Assembly (NCBI RefSeq): GCF_000763295.1
Contig: NZ_JRJE01000006.1
Location: forward strand, 186,001-250,000
DNA from: Thalassospira australica
GTDB taxonomy: Bacteria > Pseudomonadota > Alphaproteobacteria > Rhodospirillales > Thalassospiraceae
Direction: 5' to 3'
Length of the DNA: 64,000 nucleotides
The position numbers were made by a program, and so were the translations under genes. The notes under the pieces were generated by a model, which had not been told where the DNA came from, searched no databases, and was given only the letters and a program-made list of their open reading frames with translations. Position 1 is the stretch's first letter; every line of letters starts with the position of its first letter. Of the stretch, positions 17,370-26,433 are shown one piece after another.

Positions 17370-18326
17370 TCACGGCAAGGGCCCGAACACCGCAGTGGTA
17401 TCGAGCAACCAAAGCGCTGTGCTGATTGTGATAAAGGACAGCGAAGTTGTTGCCATAAGGGCGGCTGCAGTCATTCCTTCATGCCCATAACGCTGACCAT
17501 AAATCGCATAGACGCTAAACATCGGGGCGCAGGCAAATGTAACAGCGGCGATCTTCATCTGTGGATCAAGATCGGGCATCAATCCGAGTAGGGCAAAGGT
17601 GAACAGGGGGTGCAAAACCAGTTTGCCAAAAACGATCCGCGATATGTCAAAACGAAGCCCTTGAAGTTTCAATCCGACAAGTCCGCCACCAATAACAAAC
17701 AGGGCGACAGGGGCGGATGCGGACGCCAGCATGTCGACCACGGAAATTAAGGGGCCGGGCAAAGTGATGCCCGAAATTGAAATGCCAAGACCGATCAGGA
17801 TGGCAATGATGATCGGGTTGCGTGCAAGTGCGGCAAAAGTCTTTGCAAGAACTTGCCAACGGGTGGTGCCAGCAGCTTGGGCACTGTCACCCAGAATAAG
17901 GGTCAGCGTTGTGATGACCAGATTTTCAATGATAATGCACAATGCCAGCGCGACACCCGCTGTCGGGCCCAGCAACTGCACGACAATCGGATAGCCGACA
18001 AAACCACTGTTGCTGCCCGACATTCCCATACCCTGAAGGGCTGAATTTTCCTGACTCCTTTTGCGGATCAAGCGCGCAAAGAAGTAACCGAGGGCAAAAA
18101 CGATCAATGCTCCGCCCCCATATGCAAGCAGATAGTCGGTGTTGAGAATGTCGGTAATATCGCGCGCAATCAGGGACTGGATAACAAGGCACGGCAGGGC
18201 GAAATTGATGACAAACGCCCCCATGCCCCGGACGACATTCTGTGGAACAATATTGCGAAACACCGCGATATAGCCGATGGCGATAATCAGGAAGATCGGC
18301 ATTGTAATTGCCAGAATATCAAGCAT
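17370..18326 (-). CDS. AEC-family transporter
   Basis: A 318-residue membrane protein of the auxin efflux carrier (AEC) family. It shows about ten hydrophobic helices in the usual two five-helix halves, starting MLDILAITMPIFLIIAIGYI and carrying the NFALPCLVIQSL motif in the first half and APMFSVYAIYGQRYGHE in the second. Bacterial relatives move dicarboxylates such as malate and malonate, or other organic anions; the substrate cannot be read from sequence. A GTG three codons upstream (18335) is the alternative start. It converges on the ABC exporter gene with a 58-base gap. Confidence 0.85.
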   Translation of the reverse strand: MLDILAITMPIFLIIAIGYIAVFRNIVPQNVVRGMGAFVINFALPCLVIQSLIARDITDILNTDYLLAYGGGALIVFALGYFFARLIRKRSQENSALQGMGMSGSNSGFVGYPIVVQLLGPTAGVALALCIIIENLVITTLTLILGDSAQAAGTTRWQVLAKTFAALARNPIIIAILIGLGISISGITLPGPLISVVDMLASASAPVALFVIGGGLVGLKLQGLRFDISRIVFGKLVLHPLFTFALLGLMPDLDPQMKIAAVTFACAPMFSVYAIYGQRYGHEGMTAAALMATTSLSFITISTALWLLDTTAVFGPLP

Positions 18327-18402
18327 GTTTGCCACGGGCCTTTAATGTGGGTGAGCGCAGAGACCAGCTACCCCTGCTATGGGCAAAAGGTCAAGAAACG
18401 GA

Positions 18403-19023
18403 ATGACTTTGACGATGAACCAAACGGTAATGGATTGGCCAACGCATCTGCAGCCACAAAGCTTTCTGGGACCAGACAGGCTTTCACATGCATCAGAGAA
18501 AGGTGCAAAAGCAGCTGAAATTATCGAACATTTTCAGGTTCTTGATCGTTTGGCGCAATACGATCCTGTGATCGCCGGAACCCTGCCAATAGCGCTTGAT
18601 ACGCCGGAGTCTGATGTTGATATCTTGTGTCATGTTTCTGATTTGATGGCGTTTAAAACGTTTTCTGATCAAACGTTTTCTGATCTTGATAAATATCGGG
18701 TGCACATGCGTGCGCCAACAGATCACTTAAGTGAAGCTGTTGTGGTTCGGTTTGAATGTGATGGTTTACCCATTGAGGTTTTCGCGACCGATTACCCGAC
18801 GATTACGCAGTATGGCTTCGTCCATATGTTGGTCGAAGCGCGTATTTTATGGCTGATGGGGGATGATTTTTCGCAAGATGTCATGGCCTTAAAGCAAGAC
18901 GGTGTGAAGACCGAACCTGCCTTTGCCCAAATGCTTGGTCTTGTGGGCGATCCCTATATCGCGCTGGCAGAGCTTGCAGCACTTTCGCCAACCGAACTGC
19001 GCACGCGACTTAAGATGATTTAA
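18403..19023 (+). CDS. DUF4269 protein, nucleotidyltransferase-like
   Basis: A 206-residue protein of the DUF4269 family. The core AGTLPIALDTPESDVDILC, about residues 59-77, resembles the G-x-x-P-x-D-x-D pattern of nucleotidyltransferase folds, with two aspartates placed to bind a metal. A later EVFATDYP could supply the third acidic residue. No substrate is known to me. The gene looks somewhat AT-richer than its neighbours and contains an exact 15-base tandem repeat. Three in-frame ATGs (18379, 18403, 18415) are possible and none has a strong ribosome binding site. It converges with the GAF/GGDEF gene ten bases away. Confidence 0.8.
   Translation: MTLTMNQTVMDWPTHLQPQSFLGPDRLSHASEKGAKAAEIIEHFQVLDRLAQYDPVIAGTLPIALDTPESDVDILCHVSDLMAFKTFSDQTFSDLDKYRVHMRAPTDHLSEAVVVRFECDGLPIEVFATDYPTITQYGFVHMLVEARILWLMGDDFSQDVMALKQDGVKTEPAFAQMLGLVGDPYIALAELAALSPTELRTRLKMI
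18656..18685 (+). repeat. 15-base direct tandem repeat inside the DUF4269 gene
   Basis: AAACGTTTTCTGATC occurs twice back to back, without mismatch. Fifteen bases keep frame, so the protein carries KTFSDQTFSD, a five-residue duplication with one changed residue caused by the junction codon. It probably arose by slippage or a recent duplication. Confidence 0.9.
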
Positions 19024-19032
19024 AGCAGGTCC

Positions 19033-20103
19033 TCAGGCCTGTTCCGTTGCAATTGGCAGGGCATGATAGACAACGTTTTCGGTGTCTTGTGCCTTGGCCT
19101 CGATCAGGGCTTTTTCAGCAACCTCAAGAATGTAACGTGCGGAGTAGTTGAATTTTGCGTCCGGTTCTGCCCAGGTTGCGCCAACACTGACCGTAATACG
19201 CACAGGATTGCCTTCCATATCGGTGAAACGGCATTGTTCGCGTACGGTGTCGCACAGCTTAAAGCCAAGGAAGCTTGTCTGTTCGCGACGTGCACCGGGC
19301 ATCAGGCAGGCAAAACCATAATCATCGACCCGTCCGACAACGTCGCGATCGCGCAACGAGGATGTGATCGCAGCGACGATGGCCTGCACAATCCTTTCGA
19401 CAGTGTCTGTGCCAAAACAATCAATCAGATCCTGATAATTATCGATTTCAAACCGATACACCCCAATGGGGGTGTGCTTGAGACGTGCATTGATCAGTTC
19501 ACGATGAAGGAACTCTTTCATGCCATTGGCATTCCAGGACCGCGTTTTGCGATCAATCAACGCATCCTGTTTGGCGGGGTCAAGATCATCATAAACCTGT
19601 TGCGGGGTGCGCGCGCCGTATCGCAGGGCAATGGTGGTTTCCGCCCAATGACCAAGGTCTTCAAGAATCTGAAGGTCTTCGTCGGTGAACTTGCGACTTA
19701 CACGATCAACCACGCAAAGCGTCCCGATTTTAAAGCCATCCGGATTGGTCAATGGCACACCGGCATAGGAACGAACATGGGGCACACCAGTTACCAGCGG
19801 GTTGTCACGGAAACGCGCGTCGCTTTCGGTGTCTTCGACAACAAATGCCTTATCGCCATTGATCACATGACCGCAAAATGAAATATCGCGCGGTGTTTCG
19901 TTGCTTGGCTGGTTGATGTTGGATTTGAAGAATTGGCGATCATTATCAAGCAGGGAAATCGCAACGATCTCTGTGCCAAAAATACGCTGCGCAACGCGGG
20001 TGATCCTGTCCAGTTCCGGGTCGGCGTCACTGGTCAGAATGCCCATGCTTTCAAGCGATTTTTGACGGGCAATTTCATTTTCTGGCAGATCCGCCTTTTG
20101 CAT
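19033..20103 (-). CDS. GAF domain plus degenerate GGDEF domain protein
   Basis: A 356-residue cytosolic sensor-type protein. A GAF domain covers about residues 25-160 (with ISFCGHVI, VRSYAGVPL and IGTLCVVD, typical of this subgroup). A GGDEF-like domain covers about 185-345. The active-site loop reads GRVDDYGFACLMP, so the GGDEF pentapeptide is replaced by DDYGF. The upstream D-x-D-x-F region survives only as FEIDNYQDLIDCFGTD. It is therefore unlikely to make cyclic-di-GMP and may bind it or another ligand, or act as a scaffold. The start at 20103 follows GGGGGAAG; 20136 is possible. Confidence 0.85.
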   Translation of the reverse strand: MQKADLPENEIARQKSLESMGILTSDADPELDRITRVAQRIFGTEIVAISLLDNDRQFFKSNINQPSNETPRDISFCGHVINGDKAFVVEDTESDARFRDNPLVTGVPHVRSYAGVPLTNPDGFKIGTLCVVDRVSRKFTDEDLQILEDLGHWAETTIALRYGARTPQQVYDDLDPAKQDALIDRKTRSWNANGMKEFLHRELINARLKHTPIGVYRFEIDNYQDLIDCFGTDTVERIVQAIVAAITSSLRDRDVVGRVDDYGFACLMPGARREQTSFLGFKLCDTVREQCRFTDMEGNPVRITVSVGATWAEPDAKFNYSARYILEVAEKALIEAKAQDTENVVYHALPIATEQA

Positions 20104-20181
20104 CCAATCTTCCCCCGGTTTCGCGCACATGGCCATCAGAATGATAGAAGTTTCAGTGCAGCAATCAAGTTGGCCTTTGAT

Positions 20182-20631
20182 TTATGGTTGCGTGATTACC
20201 GCATCCCCCAGTGAGACCGTTCCGCTTGTAATCACCCGGCAGGTCACCCCGCCGCGCCAGTCAGGGCTCAGCGCATTCTGAAGTCCCGGGGCGACATCAT
20301 CCATCCGGTTGCAAGGATCGGTTTCACCGGTAATTTCAAAAACAACCGTGCCGATCGTAAGTCTGGTGCCTTTGGTTCGTGGCAAGGCAATCCCACGCAC
20401 AAGTAGGTTTGCACGGCGCTCCGTCCAGGGAATGTCAGGGCGGTCAATGTCCTGGCAGGCTGCTTGCCAGTCTTCCTCTGCCAGAATGGTGATCTGACGG
20501 CGGCGGAGTTTTCCACGGTAATCCCCATCAAGACCAAGCTCGGTCGTGATATCAACCTGATCAAGGGTTTCCATTGGGGCATGTGAGCGCGCTTTACGTG
20601 CAATGCCAATCAGTTCTGCTGTGCCCGTCAT
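20182..20631 (-). CDS. MOSC domain protein
   Basis: A 149-residue stand-alone MOSC domain. The conserved cysteine lies in TGETDPCNRMDD near residue 110, preceded by RRANLLVRGIALP and LTIGTVVFEITG. MOSC domains bind a sulfur or molybdenum cofactor through this cysteine in molybdenum-cofactor sulfurases and in enzymes reducing N-hydroxylated compounds. Small versions like this have few proven roles. The start at 20631 follows GGGGGA; a much longer frame upstream would overlap the nadB coding region. It lies 46 bases after nadB on the same strand. Confidence 0.85.
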   Translation of the reverse strand: MTGTAELIGIARKARSHAPMETLDQVDITTELGLDGDYRGKLRRRQITILAEEDWQAACQDIDRPDIPWTERRANLLVRGIALPRTKGTRLTIGTVVFEITGETDPCNRMDDVAPGLQNALSPDWRGGVTCRVITSGTVSLGDAVITQP

Positions 20632-20677
20632 GGGAGTCCCCCGGAAGATAAGGTATAGATGACTTGTTGCAGTTCGA

Positions 20678-22324
20678 TCAGGTTTTCCATTGCCCGGAAA
20701 TGACCCAGCGGCCTGCAAAGTTTTCCGGCACCAGAATAGTCTGGCGTGGGGTGCCGCTTTCATCCAGACCGGGATAATCTGTGGTGTAATGCAGACCCCG
20801 GCTTTCACGGCGCCATAGGGCGGATTGAATGATCAGCTTGGCAACGACTGACAGATTACGAAGTTCCAGAAGGTCATTGGTAACGCGGAAGTTGCCGTAA
20901 TATTCGTCAATTTCCGACAGAAGCAAATCGACCCTGTGCTGGGCGCGCTGCATGCGTTTTGTCGTGCGCACAATGCCAACAAAGTCCCACATGACATTGC
21001 GCAACTGTTCCCAGTTATGGGCAACGATGACTTCTTCATCAGAATCTGTGATGCCGGTTTCGTCCCATTCTGGCAAAGGATTGAAATGATCTTCGACCGG
21101 CAAGGCATCGATAATGTCTTTTGCTGCGGCTTCGCCAAAGACAAGACATTCCAGAAGTGAATTTGACGCCAACCGGTTCGCCCCATGCAAACCCGTTCCG
21201 GCGCATTCACCAATCGCATACAGCCCGGTCAGGTCGGTGCGCCCGCGAAGATCGGTCAAAACACCGCCACACGTGTAATGGGCGGCTGGAACAACCGGGA
21301 TCGGCTCCGTGGTCATATCGATCCCGTAGGTCAGGCAGTTTTCATAGATGGTCGGGAAGTGTTCCTTGATGAAGTCCGCGCCCTTGTGACTGATATCAAG
21401 ATAAACGCAGTCAGCGCCCAGACGTTTAAGTTCATGGTCAATGGCGCGTGCAACAATATCGCGCGGGGCCAACTCGCCGCGTTCATCAAACCGATCCATG
21501 AAACGCGTGCCATCCGGCAGCAGAAGCTTGCCGCCTTCGCCGCGGACAGCTTCGGAAATCAAAAAGGATTTGGCCTGCGGATGATACAGACAGGTTGGGT
21601 GGAATTGGCTGAATTCCATATTCATCACCCGACATCCGGCACGCCATGCCATGGCAATGCCATCGCCCGTAGAACCATCCGGGTTAGAGGTAAATCGATA
21701 GACCTTGCTTGCCCCACCGGTCGCCAGAATGACGGTACGCGCGTTAAATGATTTTACCGTGCCTGTCTCAAGATCAAGGGCATAGGCCCCGATGCAGCGA
21801 CGGCCTTCACCACCAAATTTGCGATCCGTGACCAGATCAATTGCCAGATAGTTTTCAAAAATATCGATGTTCGGATGACTGACAGCCTGTCCTTGCAAGG
21901 TCGTCTGAACCGCGCGCCCGGTCGCATCAGCGGCATGGACAATGCGTCGGTGGCTGTGGCCGCCTTCGCGGGTCAGGTGGAAGGGCTGACTGTTATCGCC
22001 TTTTGGGTCACGGGTCAGTTGAATGCCAAGTTCATCAAGCCATTCAATCGCGCGCGGCGCGTTGCTTGCAACGAATTCAACAGTTTCGCGTTTGCAAAGA
22101 TCCGCACCGGCAATCAGAGTGTCGTCAACATGACTTTCAATGCTGTCAGCCGCGTCAAGAACTGCAGCAATCCCGCCTTGCGCCCAGTTGGTCGAACCAT
22201 CATCGATCTTTCCCTTGGAAAGAACGGCGACCTTTACATGCGGGGCAAGTTTGAGGGCCGTGGACAGACCGGCAGCACCACTGCCGATGATAAGCACATC
22301 GTACTGGAATGAGTTTTCGGACAT
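20678..22324 (-). CDS. nadB: L-aspartate oxidase
   Basis: A 548-residue flavoenzyme of de novo NAD synthesis that oxidises aspartate to iminoaspartate. The FAD-binding motif is [15 protein letters not shown] near residues 10-24; [23 protein letters not shown]-like [15 protein letters not shown], and [22 protein letters not shown] hold active-site and flavin contacts shared with succinate dehydrogenase. Length is normal. The partners nadA and nadC are not in the window. The ATG at 22324 has GGGAT upstream. It may share a transcript with the MOSC gene. Confidence 0.94.
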   Translation of the reverse strand: MSENSFQYDVLIIGSGAAGLSTALKLAPHVKVAVLSKGKIDDGSTNWAQGGIAAVLDAADSIESHVDDTLIAGADLCKRETVEFVASNAPRAIEWLDELGIQLTRDPKGDNSQPFHLTREGGHSHRRIVHAADATGRAVQTTLQGQAVSHPNIDIFENYLAIDLVTDRKFGGEGRRCIGAYALDLETGTVKSFNARTVILATGGASKVYRFTSNPDGSTGDGIAMAWRAGCRVMNMEFSQFHPTCLYHPQAKSFLISEAVRGEGGKLLLPDGTRFMDRFDERGELAPRDIVARAIDHELKRLGADCVYLDISHKGADFIKEHFPTIYENCLTYGIDMTTEPIPVVPAAHYTCGGVLTDLRGRTDLTGLYAIGECAGTGLHGANRLASNSLLECLVFGEAAAKDIIDALPVEDHFNPLPEWDETGITDSDEEVIVAHNWEQLRNVMWDFVGIVRTTKRMQRAQHRVDLLLSEIDEYYGNFRVTNDLLELRNLSVVAKLIIQSALWRRESRGLHYTTDYPGLDESGTPRQTILVPENFAGRWVISGQWKT

Positions 22325-22515
22325 TTTATCCCATCGCGTTTGGGCGGTGCCAGATGGCGGAAATTGGCGCGGTGGCGTCAACATCGGGCTCCGAACAGAG
22401 GCGTAGAATAGGACTGCTTTTCGCCAATCTCAAACATATTTGTCTGAAAAGATGAGAAGAATGCCGATCCTCATCAGGATTATCGGGCCGATTTATAATT
22501 CGGCTAACGCGAATT

Positions 22516-23490
22516 TCAGTCGGTTTGATCAGTGACGCCGGGGACTTTAAGCCAGGTGAGTTCATGCTTGTTGTTATAAAGATGCACGACCTTCGATCCG
22601 GGAATGTCTGCGAACTGGGTGATGGCCGAATAATCGGTATCGCCTTGCAGTTTGATGGTGCAGATAAAATTGGTTGCCATGCCTGCATCCATCCAGTGAT
22701 TGACCAGTTGGAACAATCGATCCGGATAGCAAATCACGTCAGAGCACAGCCAATCGATATAGCCGACCTCTTCCGGGTTCAGGCCAAAGGCACTTTCCTG
22801 ACGGAAATCAACGCGCGGCAGATTGGCGATCTTGGCATCAAGGCGGGCCTTGTCGATGGAAATGACATCGGTGCCAAATTCATGCAAAACCCAGGTCCAG
22901 CCGCCGGGGCTTCCGCCCAGGTCCATGGTGCGGTCTCCGGCCTGCGGATAGGCGCCAAGACGGGTGAAGGCCTCCCACAGTTTGAGGTACGCACGGTTGG
23001 GCGGGGTGATCTTGTCTTCTTCAAACTCGACCTCGCCGTTTTTCCACGGACTGGAACAATCGGCTGCTGCAATAATCGTATCGGGATCAATCAGCGTCCA
23101 TGACCCAAGCGGCGCAGTTGGCGCAGGCTCTCCAAATACCTGACGTTTGGCTGACACATGCGGGAGGTTTGCTTCGATCAGTTTGGCGCGTGAAAAATGG
23201 TCAAACTTGAATAGGGCCCAATTGCGCTGATTGAATTTCAGGATTTTGGCAGCACCCTTGATCGACGGGATGGCAATGCGTACCGGGTTGCGCCAGACAT
23301 TCTGTGCCCAGAAAACACGCCGTTCCGGACCGGGTGCAAACATCAACCGGTCGTGGCGTTCAATCACATCACCAAGTTCGGCGGCCAGCTGATCCTCAAA
23401 GCCCACAGGGGCGAGATAACCAGTGGCATCCATTGGCTCAATCACGGCGTCAACGCCGTCCGGGGTGTCGAATGTTTGTGTGTTTTCCAT
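22516..23490 (-). CDS. RlmM-like FtsJ-fold RNA methyltransferase
   Basis: A 324-residue protein resembling RlmM, the ribose 2'-O-methyltransferase of 23S rRNA C2498. The SAM motif DLGGSPGGWTWVLHEFG is near residues 185-201, an acidic site appears in DWLCSDVICYPDR, and the lysine of the FtsJ catalytic set may be that in CTIKLQG. The N-terminal 150 residues match the accessory domain of this group rather than a plain FtsJ. It is slightly shorter than enterobacterial RlmM (about 365). The terminator at 23524-23558 lies inside the longer frame to 23586, which supports starting at 23490 or 23493, after an AGG. Confidence 0.75.
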   Translation of the reverse strand: MENTQTFDTPDGVDAVIEPMDATGYLAPVGFEDQLAAELGDVIERHDRLMFAPGPERRVFWAQNVWRNPVRIAIPSIKGAAKILKFNQRNWALFKFDHFSRAKLIEANLPHVSAKRQVFGEPAPTAPLGSWTLIDPDTIIAAADCSSPWKNGEVEFEEDKITPPNRAYLKLWEAFTRLGAYPQAGDRTMDLGGSPGGWTWVLHEFGTDVISIDKARLDAKIANLPRVDFRQESAFGLNPEEVGYIDWLCSDVICYPDRLFQLVNHWMDAGMATNFICTIKLQGDTDYSAITQFADIPGSKVVHLYNNKHELTWLKVPGVTDQTD

Positions 23491-23523
23491 CATGGGCCTG
23501 CTTTTACGCCGTTTTGACCCAAT

Positions 23524-23558
23524 AAAAAAGCGGGAAAGCTGCATAACAGCATTCCCGC
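23524..23558 (-). terminator. Rho-independent terminator after the phytase-like gene
   Basis: GCGGGAA (23530-23536) pairs with TTCCCGC (23552-23558), and GCTG/CAGC extends the stem inside. Read on the minus strand, the stem is followed by six T residues (A at 23524-23529). It lies just after the stop of the phytase-like gene and just before the start of the RlmM-like gene. Confidence 0.85.
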
Positions 23559-23587
23559 CGGTGATTGCCGAGAAGTCAGGTGACAAC

Positions 23588-24889
23588 TTAGAATTTGTCA
23601 GCCTGAACCAGACCGTCGATCAAAAGAACCTTGGTCGGGTCGCCTTTGATGCCAAAGTCATTATCGTTGATCATCGCAAGCGCGCCATTCCCCATGATGG
23701 CCAAACCTTCAAGCTTGTTAGGCGCTTCCGGGTAATCGGCACTGTCAAAACGAAGCGTCTTGGAAACTGCGACCAGATCGATGCTGCCAAGATCGTTTTG
23801 CTGTTCAAGCGAAGGGCTGGTCGACATGTCGTCCCAGCGGGTGGCAAGTATGTTGGTCGCACCCTTCAGTTCGACTTCATGCAGCTTGGTGGTCTTGTTG
23901 GTGCGTTCGAGAACCAGCAGACGATCATTGCCAAGGGCCAGAACTTCGGAGATACGCGGTGCGTTCTGTTTTTTCGACGGATCATTGCGGAAGGTCTGCG
24001 GATCATCAAGCTGATAGATGTATTCACCGCTCAGCTTGGAAGATGCACGATCATAAACAAACAGGCGCGTGTTCTTTGCCACCTTGTAGGCATCTGCATT
24101 CGGGTTGGCCAACGGGTTTTGAACCATGAAGTACAGCTTGCTCTCGTCTGGTGAGACTGCCATGGATTCAATGCCGCGGTTGGTCTGGCGTTTGACCAGA
24201 ATGGCCGGAAGGCCGCCGGTAACTTTATAGGCCGAACCTTCGAAGTCTTTTTCCGAACCGGCCGGAACGATGCGTTCATTGACCGTACCATCAGCAGCGA
24301 CATGGAGGATCGACGGACCGTTTTCCTCGCCAATCCAGTAAGACCCGTCAGAAAGGCGAATGATGCCTTCGGCATCGATCGAGGATACCGACTGTTCAAG
24401 CATGTTGCCGTTGGCATCGACCGGCTTTTCGGTTTTGGCAACGGTCAGTTTGTTGGTAAGTCCGGTTAGCGGTACGCCATTCTGATCCTTGATGGTGATG
24501 ACGTCCTTGATGTCAAAGCTGCCATCGTCATTTAGGAAAATGGTATAGATCGACGGTGAATAATCCGGGGTCGGATAAACGCGGACTTTCTGGCCGTTGC
24601 AGACCTGATCGGTGGAAACGCCCAGAACGGTTTCGACATCGCCACAAACAAAGTTGGGGCCACGATCAGATACGGCATAGAACATGTTGGCCGGATCGCT
24701 TGGGCGGCGGTGCGCGCCGGAACCAAGACCAATCGTCAGATCACGTGCCTTGCCGCCCTCGACCATGACAGTCGAAAGGTTGTTGATTGCACTTTTGGTT
24801 TCAAAAACCTTGGCTTCACCCGCCATGGCTGACCCCGCCATCAGCATGGTGGTAATGCCGACTAGACCGGCTGCAAATGTCCGTTTCAT
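23588..24889 (-). CDS. Secreted esterase-like/phytase-like protein
   Basis: A 433-residue exported protein of the 'esterase-like activity of phytase' family (PF13449). The signal peptide ends at AGSAMAGE. The mature protein looks like a beta-propeller: repeated short strands, SDRGPNFVCGD, IDAEGIIRLSDGSYWIGEENG, RGIESMAVSPDESKLYFMVQ, and a final LEGLAIMGNGALAMINDNDFG with acidic residues suited to calcium. The family name derives from domains found with phytases; activity on phosphate esters is not established for it. It has its own terminator and a palindrome in its 5' region. The GAA-rich leader GGGGAATTCCC precedes the ATG. Confidence 0.85.
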   Translation of the reverse strand: MKRTFAAGLVGITTMLMAGSAMAGEAKVFETKSAINNLSTVMVEGGKARDLTIGLGSGAHRRPSDPANMFYAVSDRGPNFVCGDVETVLGVSTDQVCNGQKVRVYPTPDYSPSIYTIFLNDDGSFDIKDVITIKDQNGVPLTGLTNKLTVAKTEKPVDANGNMLEQSVSSIDAEGIIRLSDGSYWIGEENGPSILHVAADGTVNERIVPAGSEKDFEGSAYKVTGGLPAILVKRQTNRGIESMAVSPDESKLYFMVQNPLANPNADAYKVAKNTRLFVYDRASSKLSGEYIYQLDDPQTFRNDPSKKQNAPRISEVLALGNDRLLVLERTNKTTKLHEVELKGATNILATRWDDMSTSPSLEQQNDLGSIDLVAVSKTLRFDSADYPEAPNKLEGLAIMGNGALAMINDNDFGIKGDPTKVLLIDGLVQADKF

Positions 24890-24934
24890 CACTGGGAATT
24901 CCCCGATAAATTTCACAAAAACACTTAAGCTCAA

Positions 24935-24951
24935 GCCCGAAATGTTCGGGC
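24935..24951. repeat. Perfect short inverted repeat upstream of the phytase-like gene
   Basis: GCCCGAA (24935-24941) and TTCGGGC (24945-24951) flank three bases. It begins 46 bases before the ATG at 24889 on the minus strand. It could be an operator or a leader hairpin; it is not followed by a T-run. Confidence 0.4.
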
Positions 24952-25055
24952 GAACTGTGTTCTTGTTCACATTAAGGGGGTTATGTGACGGTTTGTTTGC
25001 GCTTGCGCGGCACTTTGATGAAACAAATCAGATGCTTGATGGGGGATGCGCCGGA

Positions 25056-25661
25056 TTATTTCCAGAAATCTTCGCGGCGGACCGTAAAGGTTTCTGAAAC
25101 ACTGGCATATTCCTGATACCCAAGGCGGGCCAGCGGCTCAAACAGCGTGATGTCGACCATCCCGTCGCGAATAATTGCATCATCAATATGCAGTCCGATG
25201 ACCGTGCCGATCACCATGGCGCAGGGGCGTTCGGGATTGTCACTGGGCAGATCGACAATCTGGAAAACCTTGCATTCCATATGGATCGGAACACCTTTTA
25301 TCAGATGTGGTTTGACGCATTTTGCCGGAAGTTTTTCAAGTCCGGCATAGTCAAATTCGTCTTCATCGGGTGGCAGGGGTGCCGAAGAAAAATTGATTTC
25401 CTTGAGCATCGCCTTGGGCGCAACGCCAACAACAAATTCCCCGGTGGCACGGGCATTTTTCAGGCTGTCGACCGATCCCCCAGATGAAAACATCACCATC
25501 GGCGGTTTGCCATGCACTGCATTGAAAAACGAATAGGGTGCCAGATTGGGACGGCCATCCAGATCCACGGTCGACACCCAGCCAATCGGGCGCGGTGCGA
25601 CACAGGCCTTGAATGGATCGTGGGGAAGGTTGTGCGCAGTTTTTCCGGGTTCGTAAAACAT
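25056..25661 (-). CDS. Flavin reductase-like FMN-binding protein
   Basis: A 201-residue split-barrel FMN-binding protein of the flavin reductase family. It opens with the phosphate-binding RPIGWVSTVDLDGRPNLAPYSFFN stretch near residues 25-48 (given here only as RPIGWVST and NLAPYSFFN) and continues with GEFVVGVAP and HMECKVFQIV. Such proteins reduce flavin for partner monooxygenases or act as stand-alone FMN oxidoreductases; no partner is adjacent. It is divergent from a Crp-type regulator gene with a 106-base shared gap, so that regulator may control it. Confidence 0.85.
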   Translation of the reverse strand: MFYEPGKTAHNLPHDPFKACVAPRPIGWVSTVDLDGRPNLAPYSFFNAVHGKPPMVMFSSGGSVDSLKNARATGEFVVGVAPKAMLKEINFSSAPLPPDEDEFDYAGLEKLPAKCVKPHLIKGVPIHMECKVFQIVDLPSDNPERPCAMVIGTVIGLHIDDAIIRDGMVDITLFEPLARLGYQEYASVSETFTVRREDFWK

Positions 25662-25767
25662 GGTGGCCCTTTGCTGGCGAAGTGTCGCTTGGTCTTTTCA
25701 GATTTGGTGGCTAAGACTAGGTGCGCCAGACAGGGCAGGCAAGCGCGTTCTTGTGTTAGGAAAAGCA

Positions 25768-26370
25768 ATGAACCCGATGAAATCGCCAATCGAAACGCTG
25801 CGTGAAAGACTTGATCACGTACACCCGCTTTCCGATCCCGCGTGGAATGCGTGTGTGGGGTATCTTCAGGTGCGCAACTGGTACCCCAGAAAACTGATAT
25901 TTGCTGCCGGTGATCAGGATCGGTCTGTTTACTTCATTGTCGACGGCATTGCGCGTTACTACTACATCGATGCAGATGGGCGTGAACGCAATAAATCGAT
26001 TACCGGTGTTGGCGGCGCGCTTTGCAGCATGGACACGGCAATCAACGGAAACCCGAGCCCGTTTTTTGCTGAAGCCATTACCGACCTTCAAACAGTCGCA
26101 ATCGGTTATGCCACGCTTTTGGAACTGTCTGATGCGTTTGGCGATTGGGCGATCGTTGTGCGTCGGTTATTGGAACGGCTTATCCTGAAAAAGGAACGTC
26201 GTGAGTCTGATTTTCTGATGCTTTCTGCCCGTCAGCGTTATGAGAAGTTTCTGGCGGAATTCGGGAATGACGCCACGCGGATCCCGTTGCGCCAAGTGGC
26301 GATGTATCTTGGCATTACCGATGTCGCGCTTTCACGTATTCGCCGTGACATGGGAATGATCAACTCTTAA
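25768..26370 (+). CDS. Crp/Fnr-family transcriptional regulator
   Basis: A 200-residue regulator with an N-terminal cyclic-nucleotide-binding fold, about residues 25-125 (RSVYFIVDGIARYYY at the core), and a C-terminal helix-turn-helix, RIPLRQVAMYLGITDVALSR plus IRRDMG. There are no clustered cysteines for an Fnr iron-sulfur centre, and the classical cAMP-contact set is not evident, so the ligand is unknown. It resembles the short regulators with a GVGGALCSMDTAI-like segment. ATG at 25768 follows AGGA. It is divergent from the flavin reductase gene. Confidence 0.85.
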   Translation: MNPMKSPIETLRERLDHVHPLSDPAWNACVGYLQVRNWYPRKLIFAAGDQDRSVYFIVDGIARYYYIDADGRERNKSITGVGGALCSMDTAINGNPSPFFAEAITDLQTVAIGYATLLELSDAFGDWAIVVRRLLERLILKKERRESDFLMLSARQRYEKFLAEFGNDATRIPLRQVAMYLGITDVALSRIRRDMGMINS

Positions 26371-26433
26371 CCCATGTTAAGGTCACGGGTGAAATTCCCG
26401 CAATGATCGGTGTCTCGAAACAAGGAGGCACCC

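Noticed and set aside
18403-20103. DUF4269 and the GAF protein as a toxin-antitoxin or signalling defence pair
   Set aside because: The genes converge rather than form an operon, both are ordinary in size, and no effector domain is present.
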